This document shows, piece after piece, positions 25,274 through 33,204 of a stretch of 64,000 nt of DNA. Position numbers and translations under genes: made by a program. Location of the stretch: the NCBI RefSeq assembly GCF_008086345.1, contig NZ_CP043006.1:406032-470031 (forward strand), read 5' to 3'. Source of the stretch: Chitinophaga sp. XS-30. Its GTDB lineage: Bacteria > Bacteroidota > Bacteroidia > Chitinophagales > Chitinophagaceae. Below the pieces are notes generated by a model. That model made no database searches. It saw only the letters and a list, made by a program, of their open reading frames with translations, and was not told where the DNA came from. The first letter of the stretch is position 1. Every line of letters starts with the position of its first letter.

Positions 25274-26599
25274 TTACTGCTGGATTCTCTCATGCAAATA
25301 GCGCTCATCATTTTGAAGGAATTTTGAAGCGGAGGTGCCGGAAGGAAAGTTCACTTCCACAATATGATACCCGGAAGCATAACGGTAGCTGATCTCGAAG
25401 TTATTCATATCACATATCTGCTTCACGATAGACAGTCCTATGCCGATGGAATTATCGCACTGGCTGCCTTTTCGGAAGCGCTGGAACATCTCGGAGGTGG
25501 GGACGGAAGGCGGATGCCCGGTGTTTTTGATCATCAGGTGTTCCCTGTTCAGCACCACTTCAATGGTACCTTCCGGGAGGTTGTGGCGGATGGCGTTGCT
25601 GATGAGGTTGTTCAGCAGGATGTCCGCCAGGGAGGGGTGCAGATGGAGGCATACTTCCTCTTCAATATTGCTTTTTACCTGCAGGGACTTCAGCGCCATC
25701 AGGTCGCAGAAAGCGCCGAGGGCATCGCGGGTATATTGGCTGAAGGGCATTTCCTCCGTGGCTTCATATTCATTGTTCTCCAGCCTGGAAAGCAGTACCA
25801 GGGAGCGATTGATACGGGTCAGCTTTTCCACGGCATTTTGCATGTCGCCGATGAGTTGGGCCTGCCCGCCCTGGATATCGGATTCGGAAAGCAGCTCCAG
25901 CTTGCTGCGGATAATGGCCAGCGGCGTTTGCAGCTCATGCGAGGCGTTCTCCGCAAATTCTTTCAGGGAATTGTAATCATGTACCGCCTTGTCCGTCATC
26001 TTTTCCAGGAAACAGTTCAGCTCATTGAACTCTTTGGTGCGGGTACGGGGGAGCGTCAGCTTTTGCTTGGTTTTCAGGTTGAAGCGCTGCACTTTTTTCA
26101 GGGTATTGTAAAACGGCGCCAGTACGTACCGGGATACCAGCCTGGCCGTCAGCGTCACAAAACCCAGCAGAATGGCGATCTTCCAGATAATGGAGGTCCG
26201 CAGTCCCGCCAGTATCTGTTCCGAGCGGGTAACATAATCGGCGGAGGTGATCTTGTACAGCTGGTTGTTGATCGTATGCCAGGAACTGACGATCACCTTG
26301 CGGTCATTGTCCCGCAGTTCCGGTATGTCTTTCACATCCTTTTCCGTTATTTCCACATGGCCTGCCGGGATGGTTTCCATAGAAGCGGCCACCAGTATCT
26401 TGCAGCCCTGGGTATGATCGCTGATCGGTTCACCCGCTTTCACCTGTTCCGCCACCCGTTCATTTACATGTTTCAGCCGCTCCACGGTGGCCTGGTCTAT
26501 TTCCTTCCGGATGGACTGGTAGGAAATATAGGCATTAAGCGGCAGGATGATGAGCGTGGAGCTCAGGTACCATAGCGTGAATTTATCAACCAGCTTCAT
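25274..26599 (-). CDS. Sensor histidine kinase of the efflux locus
   Basis: Membrane sensor of 441 residues: TM at about 8-28, a periplasmic domain of about 105 residues, TM at about 137-155, a linker with APFYNTLKKVQRF, HisKA with H221 in FAENASHELQTPLA, and an ATPase domain with NLISNAIRHN, IKNTGHP and GIGLSIVKQI. It overlaps the regulator gene by four bases and leads into the tolC-like gene after about 30 bases. It is paralogous to the kinase beside htrA: same domain plan and His at the same residue number. The periplasmic domains differ, so a different stimulus is likely. Its 3' end contains a pair of TTCAAAAT half-sites. Confidence 0.92.
   Translation of the reverse strand: MKLVDKFTLWYLSSTLIILPLNAYISYQSIRKEIDQATVERLKHVNERVAEQVKAGEPISDHTQGCKILVAASMETIPAGHVEITEKDVKDIPELRDNDRKVIVSSWHTINNQLYKITSADYVTRSEQILAGLRTSIIWKIAILLGFVTLTARLVSRYVLAPFYNTLKKVQRFNLKTKQKLTLPRTRTKEFNELNCFLEKMTDKAVHDYNSLKEFAENASHELQTPLAIIRSKLELLSESDIQGGQAQLIGDMQNAVEKLTRINRSLVLLSRLENNEYEATEEMPFSQYTRDALGAFCDLMALKSLQVKSNIEEEVCLHLHPSLADILLNNLISNAIRHNLPEGTIEVVLNREHLMIKNTGHPPSVPTSEMFQRFRKGSQCDNSIGIGLSIVKQICDMNNFEISYRYASGYHIVEVNFPSGTSASKFLQNDERYLHERIQQ
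25309..25328 (-). promoter_or_regulatory. Candidate response-regulator operator upstream of the tolC-like gene
   Basis: The minus strand reads TTCAAAATTCCTTCAAAATG, two half-sites 11 bp apart, lying in the 3' end of the kinase gene. It is preceded by the same CCGC as the site at 27301-27320 and followed by TATTTG. It could drive the efflux genes from an internal promoter. Confidence 0.6.
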
Positions 26600-27279
26600 T
26601 GTTTGGAGGTATTAAACTTGTATCCCAGTCCGTACACGGTGCCGATATAATCTGTGCCATTGGCTGCGCTGATCTTCTTCCGGATATTTTTTACATGCTG
26701 GTACACAAAGTCAAAGTTCGCAAAATTATCGGTGTAATCGCCCCAGAGGTGTGCGGCAATGGATTGGCGGGAGAGCACCCTGTTTTTGTTGACGAGGAAA
26801 TACAGCAGCAGGTCGAACTCCTTCCGGGTCGTATCCAGCAGCTGGCCGTTGACGGTAGCTTCCAGGGTGTCGATATTCAGGCTGATCTCGTTGAACGCGA
26901 TGATATTGCTGCCGTTGAGTTTTTTGCGGCGGTAAATGGCGCGCAGGCGGGCGTGCAGCTCGGGCAGATGGAAGGGTTTGGTGAGATAGTCGTCCGCTCC
27001 TTCTTCCAGCCCGATGATCTTGTCATCCAGCGAGTTCTTCGCGGACAGGATAAGGATGCTGCTCTGTATCTTTTCCAGCCGCATGAAAGAAAGTATCTGC
27101 AGCCCGTTGCCGTCCGGCAGCATGATATCGAGCAGTACGCAGTCATACTGAAAGGAAATGAGCTTGTCCTGCGCATCCCGGACGTTATCACTCACTTCGC
27201 AGATATACCCCTCCCTGCCCAGGAACTCGCTGATACTGCTGGCCAGCTCCAGATTATCCTCAATCAGCAATACTTTCAT
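26596..27279 (-). CDS. OmpR-family response regulator of the efflux locus
   Basis: DNA-binding regulator of 227 residues. REC domain with LIEDN, phosphoacceptor D51 in CVLLDIMLPDGNG, and K in YLTKPFH. The winged helix has RKEFDLLLYFL and the recognition region FVYQHVKNIRKKI, ending in YGLGYKF. The ATG at 27279 follows AGGA and matches the family start, so an extension to 27300 is not needed. A direct-repeat site of the kind such regulators bind lies 22-41 bases upstream, which suggests autoregulation. First gene of a likely five-gene unit: regulator, kinase, channel, pump, adaptor. Confidence 0.93.
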   Translation of the reverse strand: MKVLLIEDNLELASSISEFLGREGYICEVSDNVRDAQDKLISFQYDCVLLDIMLPDGNGLQILSFMRLEKIQSSILILSAKNSLDDKIIGLEEGADDYLTKPFHLPELHARLRAIYRRKKLNGSNIIAFNEISLNIDTLEATVNGQLLDTTRKEFDLLLYFLVNKNRVLSRQSIAAHLWGDYTDNFANFDFVYQHVKNIRKKISAANGTDYIGTVYGLGYKFNTSKQ

Positions 27280-27300
27280 AATATCCTGCAAATTACGCAC

Positions 27301-27320
27301 AAATTTGAAGCAATTTTGAA
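27301..27320 (-). promoter_or_regulatory. Candidate autoregulatory operator
   Basis: The minus strand reads TTCAAAATTGCTTCAAATTT, two half-sites 11 bp apart and almost identical to the site at 25309-25328. TAATTTG follows at once, a shortened -7-like element. It may also affect the divergent lipoprotein gene. Confidence 0.6.
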
Positions 27321-27521
27321 GCGGAGAGCCTGCCGATGTGCTAAAAAAGTCCTATCTTATACTTTCGAGGCTGGTTCAATAAACTGATTATCAATTACTT
27401 TCTTTTTTGGCACAGGATTGGCTGATATCGGAACCGTAAAACCTATCGTATGAAATACCTATGTATGTGTTTTCCGGAATTTCCGGCCAGCCACACTAAA
27501 CATCGAAAAAATACAACACAG

Positions 27522-28439
27522 ATGAGACCATATGCATTCATTCTGACAGCCGCAGTAGTGCTGAGCGCCTGTGCGGGGCCGTCTTCGGAGAAACAGGCGG
27601 AAGGGGACAGTACGGTAACCGTTCCGGAAGCGGTTGCGGCCTCGGCTGCGGATATCGCCAGCTATGTAGGCGATGTGGATGAAAAGATCGGCGCACAATA
27701 CCGTACGCTGGCGGTCCATAATTATATGCATGGGGGCAATGCGGCGGGTATCGTGGCGGTATTCAACGACAATAATCAGCCCTTGCGGGTATATATCTAC
27801 CCCGAAGGCAAGCAGGTGGATGAGCAGCGGGAGACCTGGCTGTACCTGGATTCCCTGTCCGGCAAGCCAGTGCTGCTCCGCGAGATCGTGACCACGAAGG
27901 ACAGCGTGACCGAGAATTCCTTTTATTTCGGCAATAATACCTTGTTGCAGGCGGAGACCCGCGCGGCCAAAGACCTGCCTTCCCTGGAAGCTGCCGGTTT
28001 TACACCTTTTCAATCAGCGACCGGGCAGGATAATTACCGGTTGCGGCCATCGGCGGTAGATTCACTGGTAAAAGAAGTGCTGCAGGTGGTGGAGGCAGAC
28101 CGGAAAGACCTGAGCAAAGAAGCGAACCTGATGCGCAAACAGGGCGCTGCTTATTGGGGCACCGGCAACGAGCCGGGCTGGAGCATTGCCGTGATCCCGA
28201 ATAAAAAGATCTTTTTCAATTTTAACTACGGAGAGAACAAATACGAATTTCCCTGCAATGATGCGCAGAAAGGAGACCGCGAAGCAACAGAATTCAATAC
28301 CCGGTCCGATGAGCATACCCTGCTGGCAAAATTCGAGAACAGGCGCTGTACGGATGATGCGGATATCATGCATCCGATGACGGTAACGGTGACGTTCGAC
28401 GGGAAGACTTATCAGGGATGCGGGCTTTCGTTGTATTGA
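27522..28439 (+). CDS. COG3650-type lipoprotein
   Basis: Predicted lipoprotein of 305 residues, lipobox LSAC (C17). The C-terminal 90 residues (YWGTGNEPGWSI to TYQGCGLSL) match the small COG3650/META-like membrane-associated domain, including the paired Cys of FPCND and YQGCG. The middle part (about 45-180) is a separate region resembling no domain I recognise. The ATG at 27522 was chosen because it begins the lipoprotein signal; the frame is open upstream without protein-like content. It is divergent from the efflux regulator, with a 240-bp intergenic region holding the operator at 27301-27320, and is followed by a strong terminator. Confidence 0.8.
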   Translation: MRPYAFILTAAVVLSACAGPSSEKQAEGDSTVTVPEAVAASAADIASYVGDVDEKIGAQYRTLAVHNYMHGGNAAGIVAVFNDNNQPLRVYIYPEGKQVDEQRETWLYLDSLSGKPVLLREIVTTKDSVTENSFYFGNNTLLQAETRAAKDLPSLEAAGFTPFQSATGQDNYRLRPSAVDSLVKEVLQVVEADRKDLSKEANLMRKQGAAYWGTGNEPGWSIAVIPNKKIFFNFNYGENKYEFPCNDAQKGDREATEFNTRSDEHTLLAKFENRRCTDDADIMHPMTVTVTFDGKTYQGCGLSLY

Positions 28440-28502
28440 AGTTGATAAACGAAGGCTTCTTCATCCCCCGCAAAGAAACCAGATGGCCCTGAGCCGCAAA
28501 TA

Positions 28503-28542
28503 AAAAGAGGGTGTGTCAGCAAAATCCGACACACCCTCTTTT
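28503..28542. terminator. Bidirectional terminator between the lipoprotein gene and dsbD
   Basis: A 15-bp perfect stem, AAAAGAGGGTGTGTC (28503-28517) with its complement at 28528-28542, and a 10-base loop. It serves the converging genes on both sides. Confidence 0.9.
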
Positions 28543-28556
28543 GTTATCACAAGAAA

Positions 28557-30557
28557 TTATTGCTTCACTTTCTCGAACGCTTCGATCCCGGCTTTCAGCC
28601 AGTTGGCGTATTCACGGATATCGGGCGTATAAGCCACGGGGAGCGTCAGCAATTGTTCATCAGGACTGATCAGCACGTACAGCGGCTGTGAGCTGTTGAT
28701 GAAGTTCTCGCTTTGCATGGTGGCGTATTTGTTGCCGATGGTCTTGATCTCTTTGGTGCGGCCGTCATCGAACTGATGCAGGAACTCTTCTCCTTCCGGC
28801 AGTTTCTGCTTGTCATCCACATATAACGATACGAGTATGTAGTTGTCTTTGATGAGGGCATGCACTTCAGGATCGGTCCACACATTTTCTTCCATGTTGC
28901 GGCAGTTCACGCAGGCCCAGCCGGTGAAGTCTATCAGGATGGGCTTGTTCGCCGCTTTGGCGACTTCCAGCGCTTTTTCGTAGTCATTGATCACATCAGG
29001 TTCCACGGCGCCTTTTTCTTCGGCGCTGTTGCCGTACCAGCTGTAGGACATCGGCGGCGCAAAACCGCTCATCAGCTTCAGTTTGGCGTATTTGGTATTG
29101 GTGATGCCGGGGATGAGGTACAGGGTGAATGCACCGAACAACACGGCAAAAACGATCCTGATGGGGGTGAGCTTTTTAACGGGACTGTCATGCGGGAAGC
29201 GGATCCAGCCCAGCAGATAGAGGGTGGTGAGGATACCGATGATGATCCAGATGAGGAAGAAGGTTTCGCGGTGGAGGATACCCCAATGCGTCACGAGGTC
29301 GGCATTGGACAGGAACTTCACGGCCAGCGCCAGTTCCACGAAACCCAGTACTACTTTTACGGAGGTGAGCCAGCCGCCGGATTTGGGCAGCGAGTTCAGC
29401 CAGCTGGGGAACATGGCGAAGAGGGCGAAGGGCAATGCGAGGGAAAGCCCGAAGCCCGCCATACCCGCGGTCAGCAGCCAGGCGCCGCCATCGGAGTTCA
29501 GGGAGCCTGCCAGCAGGGAACCCAGAATAGGGCCGGTACAGGAGAACGATACGATCACCAGCGTAAGGGCCATAAAAAATATCCCGATCAGGGTGCCTTT
29601 ATCCGCTTTGGAATCCGCCTTGCTGGCCAGTCCGCTCGGCAGTGTGATCTCGAACACGCCGAAGAAGGAAATGGCAAACACCACAAAAACGGCAAAGAAA
29701 AAGAGATTCAGCCAGACGTTGGTGGAGATGTTGTTGAATATCTCCGGCTCTGCGGCCCCGGCAATATGGAAGGGCACGCTGAACAGCACGTAGGTGAGGA
29801 ATATGAAGAAACCGTACATGGTAGCGTTAAAAATGCCTTTTTTCCTGTTCTGCGAGCTTTTGGTAAAGAACGATACGGTCAGCGGGATCATGGGGAATAC
29901 GCAGGGTGTTACCAGGGCGATCAATCCGCCCAGGAACCCGAGCAGAAATACGACCCATACTCCCTTTCCTTCTTCGAGGATACCGCCTACCTTGCTGACA
30001 GGGTTCTTCAGGTCGATATTCGTGCGTTTGAGCTTGCCGGCCTGTTCTTCGTTGATCTGCAATCCTGCTTTGGCGGCCACCAGGCCGGCGGCAGGATCTG
30101 CATTGAAGCGGAATTCCACTTCTTCCGGCACTACTTCTTCTCCTTTGATGACCATGTAGGTAATGACGCCTTTTACGTCTTTTACTTCGGCTTTGAAGCT
30201 GGTAGTGGCCTGAAGGTCTACTTCGTTCTCAAAATACCTGATCTCAAGGTTATCGAGTATAGGTTCTTTCGCGGTTTTCAGGTCCCCAGCTTCCTCCACA
30301 CCGGTGATAGCCGCGCGGGTATCACTGAGGCTGTCCAGCATGATGCGGGTATTGGGATCATCGTCGCTCATGGTATAGGAGAACAATTTCCAGCCTTCGG
30401 AAACCTTTGCCTTGAAATGCAGCACGAAAGTGCCGTCACCCTTTTTTTCGGCAGTATATTCCCATTTCACCAACGGAACCGCCGCTTCGTCCTGCGCTTG
30501 CGCACGCGGCAGGAACAGGAGCTGAAGGCCCGTTATCAGTAATAAAAGATACTTCAT
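28557..30557 (-). CDS. dsbD: DsbD-like thiol:disulfide interchange protein lacking N-domain cysteines
   Basis: Transfers reducing power from cytoplasmic thioredoxin across the inner membrane to periplasmic proteins. It has 666 residues: signal peptide, nDsbD-like beta domain (about 25-155), eight-helix membrane domain (about 200-485) with the paired cysteines C219 (VTPCVFPM) and C340 (SFSCTGPI), and a C-terminal thioredoxin-like domain with C549-V-N-C552. Where nDsbD normally has its Cys pair, this protein reads TYMVIKGEEVVPEEVEF without any cysteine. The separate small protein encoded just upstream has the pair. The membrane and C-terminal active sites are intact, so the protein should still be active with another N-domain partner. 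Confidence 0.92.
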   Translation of the reverse strand: MKYLLLLITGLQLLFLPRAQAQDEAAVPLVKWEYTAEKKGDGTFVLHFKAKVSEGWKLFSYTMSDDDPNTRIMLDSLSDTRAAITGVEEAGDLKTAKEPILDNLEIRYFENEVDLQATTSFKAEVKDVKGVITYMVIKGEEVVPEEVEFRFNADPAAGLVAAKAGLQINEEQAGKLKRTNIDLKNPVSKVGGILEEGKGVWVVFLLGFLGGLIALVTPCVFPMIPLTVSFFTKSSQNRKKGIFNATMYGFFIFLTYVLFSVPFHIAGAAEPEIFNNISTNVWLNLFFFAVFVVFAISFFGVFEITLPSGLASKADSKADKGTLIGIFFMALTLVIVSFSCTGPILGSLLAGSLNSDGGAWLLTAGMAGFGLSLALPFALFAMFPSWLNSLPKSGGWLTSVKVVLGFVELALAVKFLSNADLVTHWGILHRETFFLIWIIIGILTTLYLLGWIRFPHDSPVKKLTPIRIVFAVLFGAFTLYLIPGITNTKYAKLKLMSGFAPPMSYSWYGNSAEEKGAVEPDVINDYEKALEVAKAANKPILIDFTGWACVNCRNMEENVWTDPEVHALIKDNYILVSLYVDDKQKLPEGEEFLHQFDDGRTKEIKTIGNKYATMQSENFINSSQPLYVLISPDEQLLTLPVAYTPDIREYANWLKAGIEAFEKVKQ

Positions 30558-30596
30558 ATGTATGATAGACTTAAAAGATTGTAAAGAATCATATGC

Positions 30597-30627
30597 AAAA
30601 AACGAGTCCTTGTTAAAGAACTCGTTC
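30597..30627 (-). terminator. Terminator after the small nDsbD-like gene
   Basis: On the minus strand AACGAGT pairs with ACTCGTT around a 12-base loop and runs into six T residues. This suggests that dsbD downstream has its own promoter. Confidence 0.7.
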
Positions 30628-30672
30628 CTGTTTATGGCTGAATAATATTTCCGGTGATGTGAGGGTCACTGC

Positions 30673-31128
30673 CTATTTACCACCAAGGCTAAAGGTAAAG
30701 GGTACTTCAGCGGGGGGCAGACACTGATGGTCGTCGCACACCATGAATTCCACGGAGCCTTTAAGTTTTGTGGCAGCTTTGCCTTTAACGGTCACTTTCT
30801 GAACGAAGGAAACGGTGTTTTCGTAATACTTCAGCTCGGAATTAAAGTTCTTGTCAAACGCTTTGTGCATTTTACCTACTTCTGTTACTTTACCGTTCAT
30901 CGCCACGAGGGGATTTTTGGTGAAGGAGAAGGTGGTAGGGATCGGGCCTTCACCGGCTTCCTGGGCATACACATGCCATCCTTTTTCGATGGTAGCCTTG
31001 GCGATCACTTCGTACACCTGGTTACTTACTTTCTTGGTGGTGAATTCCCATTTTACCGGATTGTCGTCCTGAGCGAAAGCCAGTACCGGTAAAGCAAACA
31101 TGCACAATGCAACGAGTAATTTCTTCAT
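30673..31128 (-). CDS. Small periplasmic nDsbD-like protein with active-site cysteines
   Basis: Exported 151-residue protein: signal peptide (LLVALCMFALPVLAFA), then a single immunoglobulin-like beta domain of the DsbD N-terminal type. The motif FMVCDDHQCLPPAEVPF has C131 and C136, in the same setting as the E. coli nDsbD active-site pair. It starts after AAAAAGGAAC, a good ribosome-binding site. It is followed by a terminator and then by a full-length DsbD whose own N-domain lacks the pair. A role as the reducible partner of that DsbD is inferred from this complementarity. Confidence 0.85.
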   Translation of the reverse strand: MKKLLVALCMFALPVLAFAQDDNPVKWEFTTKKVSNQVYEVIAKATIEKGWHVYAQEAGEGPIPTTFSFTKNPLVAMNGKVTEVGKMHKAFDKNFNSELKYYENTVSFVQKVTVKGKAATKLKGSVEFMVCDDHQCLPPAEVPFTFSLGGK

Positions 31129-31172
31129 AGTTCCTTTTTTTTCTGGTTGGTTGATTTGTTTGGTGTTTGATG

Positions 31173-31865
31173 CTAGTTGTTATTGATAAGGCTCTGGAAG
31201 ATGAGCTGTCCATCGCGGTTGCCCAGCAGTTCGCTGGAGGCCCTTTCCGGATGCGGCATCATGCCAAAGACATTTCTTTCCTTATTACAGATACCTGCAA
31301 TATTGCGAACAGCGCCGTTCGGGTTAGCAGATTCAATAATGTTGCCAAACTCATCGCAATACCGGAAGATGACCTGATTATTTGCGAAAAGGCCATCGAG
31401 CGTGGCATCATCGGCATAATATCTTCCCTCGCCATGGGCGATCGGGATCATGAGGGGGCGGCCGGTCACTTCTTTGGTGATGGAAGTGTGGGTATTCTCG
31501 CTCTTCATGAAAATATTCTTGCAAATGAATTGCTGGTTCTGGTTCTTCAGCAAAGCGCCCGGCAGCAGGCCTGCTTCGCAAAGTATCTGGAATCCGTTAC
31601 AAACCCCTATCACACGTCCGCCTTTGTTGGCAAACTCCACTACGCTTTGCATCATGGGGCTGAATTTTGCAATGGCGCCGCAACGCAGGTAATCGCCATA
31701 AGAAAAACCGCCCGGCAGCAGGATGCAATCCTCTGTACTGAACATGCTCAGATCCTTGTCTTTATGCCACAGGGCAATTACTTCCTGATTCAGGTCGTAA
31801 CGCAGGGCATCCACCATATCCTGATCGCAGTTTGAGCCGGGAAATGTAACAACACCAAATTTCAT
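31173..31865 (-). CDS. purQ: Phosphoribosylformylglycinamidine synthase subunit PurQ
   Basis: Glutaminase subunit of FGAM synthase in purine biosynthesis. It delivers ammonia to PurL. The 230-residue class-I amidotransferase fold has the oxyanion segment PGGFSYGDYL, the nucleophile C89 in GVCNGFQIL, and the His/Glu pair in MMPHPERAS. PurL is not in the window. The start codon lies inside a sequence (TTTCATCTG on the plus strand) that is the arm of the hairpin repeated five times upstream. The leader is therefore unusual and may affect expression. Confidence 0.95.
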   Translation of the reverse strand: MKFGVVTFPGSNCDQDMVDALRYDLNQEVIALWHKDKDLSMFSTEDCILLPGGFSYGDYLRCGAIAKFSPMMQSVVEFANKGGRVIGVCNGFQILCEAGLLPGALLKNQNQQFICKNIFMKSENTHTSITKEVTGRPLMIPIAHGEGRYYADDATLDGLFANNQVIFRYCDEFGNIIESANPNGAVRNIAGICNKERNVFGMMPHPERASSELLGNRDGQLIFQSLINNN

Positions 31866-32116
31866 CTGTTCGTATTTGTTTTATTAGTGGTCAGATGGAA
31901 CATCCGTTTCATCTGTCAATATTTGTTTTTCAACGGTCAGATGGAACTTGCGTTTCACCTGTTCGTATTTGTTTTTATCAATGGTCAGATGGAACATTCT
32001 GTTTCACCTGTTAAGTATTTGTTTTTATTAATGGTCAGATGGAACATCCGTTTCACCTGTCAATATTTGTTTTATCCGTAGTCAGATGGAACATTCTGTT
32101 TCACCTGTCAATATTT
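31860..32116. repeat. Tandem array of five hairpin units in the purQ leader
   Basis: Five compact inverted repeats, CAGATGGAAC-(4-5 nt loop)-GTTTCACCTG, lie at 31892-31915, 31938-31961, 31986-32010, 32036-32059 and 32083-32107. The period is 46-50 bp. Stems are conserved while loops vary (ATCC, TTGC, ATTCT). AT-rich spacers of about 23 bases contain ATATTTGTTTT. A sixth right arm (TTTCATCTG) overlaps the purQ start codon. Read in the purQ direction, each unit contains ACAG(A/G)TGAAA, a copy of the purQ start site. No gene is present between 31866 and 32208. From 32117 to 32208 only a weak inverted repeat, GGGGAAT/ATTCCCC (32157-32163 and 32191-32197), is seen. Confidence 0.85.
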
Positions 32117-32208
32117 GTTAATTTATCGCTGGAAAACAACAAAATTACTGCGCATTGGGGAATTTACAATCACCGCTCATCAGAATTATGATTCCCCTAA
32201 CAACCTGT

Positions 32209-33189
32209 TTAATGCGAAAAATACTGCATTACAATGACATATGCCAAAACAATCACATGTATAGCATTGGCAAAGGTATTATTGGAGATGCTCCAGAACA
32301 CGTTCCCGGCGAACAGGGATACCGGTAATACCGCCAGTACCCAGTACCCTGCGGAAAAATGCACGCTGAAGAAAGGCACGAGCACGGCTACTACGGCATG
32401 CACGACCACGGTGGCCCATATCTTTCTCCCCTGGATCAGCATTTTTGAGTAATTCCGCTGCAGCAGCAGCCATCCGATGACAAAGAACAGCAGGCTCACA
32501 ATAAGGGCGCCCCAGACCTTGTAATCCGTGATAACGGGCAGATTGAACCCGATGACGGGCAGTTGCGGCACCATTTCCCAGCGGTCCGTCAGGAATAGCC
32601 AGGTGCCCAGCAGGTAAAAGGGGCAGATCAGCCCCAACAACCCGATGATCCATTCCGCCAGCCGGAAGGAGCGCATGATGAGCAGGCTGATGAGCAGCAG
32701 CGCCGCAAATATGATGGCCGGAAAATAGAACAATCCGCCAATCCCCAGTGCAAATCCCATATTGAAAGCCACATCACGGGCGGAAGGGCGCATATACAGG
32801 TCTGCAATACTGGAAAATATCCATAACATGATGGTATTCAGGATAAGGGCGGGTGAAAAAACGTTCCAGGCTTCCAGGAGAGAGGTAAACAGCAGGAAAC
32901 TCATGGCCGGCAGGTAATTATCCTTCGGGAACAGCCGGTGATTGTTGATGATACGGGTAAGCAGCAACGCCTGCAGGAACTGCATCAGCAGTGCAATGGT
33001 GGTAAAGAACAGGGGGCTTTTGCCCACCAGCCCTTCCAGCCAGGTTGTCAGCAGGTTATATACCAGGCCCTCGGAACCATCTGCCTGAAAGGAAGACGGA
33101 TGCAAAAGGTAGTAAAATTTGATGAGCAACGTGTAGATAAACAGCAGCAGCACCGTTAGCGGGTTGCCGGATCTAAAGAAACGTATCAC
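32209..33189 (-). CDS. Conserved polytopic membrane protein (DUF6427-like)
   Basis: A 326-residue, very hydrophobic protein with about nine to ten predicted transmembrane helices and almost no soluble loops. The longest loop is after the second helix (HRLFPKDNYLPAMS), and RPSARDVAF sits between helices. I recognise the pattern of the DUF6427 family of Bacteroidota, which has no known function; this is from memory and rests on overall form. It is the second gene of a likely pair with the secreted protein upstream (15 bases apart). It has been mislabelled as a carotenoid oxygenase in some databases; nothing here supports that. Confidence 0.75.
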   Translation of the reverse strand: MIRFFRSGNPLTVLLLFIYTLLIKFYYLLHPSSFQADGSEGLVYNLLTTWLEGLVGKSPLFFTTIALLMQFLQALLLTRIINNHRLFPKDNYLPAMSFLLFTSLLEAWNVFSPALILNTIMLWIFSSIADLYMRPSARDVAFNMGFALGIGGLFYFPAIIFAALLLISLLIMRSFRLAEWIIGLLGLICPFYLLGTWLFLTDRWEMVPQLPVIGFNLPVITDYKVWGALIVSLLFFVIGWLLLQRNYSKMLIQGRKIWATVVVHAVVAVLVPFFSVHFSAGYWVLAVLPVSLFAGNVFWSISNNTFANAIHVIVLAYVIVMQYFSH

Positions 33190-33204
33190 GGTGCAAAGGT
33201 GTAA

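Noticed and set aside
28860..30542. A 560-codon open frame on the plus strand opposite dsbD
   Set aside because: It mirrors the codon phase of a well-supported membrane protein gene, has no domain and contains His/Gln-rich antisense-type composition.
31860..32116. CRISPR array
   Set aside because: Units are near-identical over their whole length with only 4-5-base loop changes; there are no unique spacers of 30-40 bases and no cas genes.
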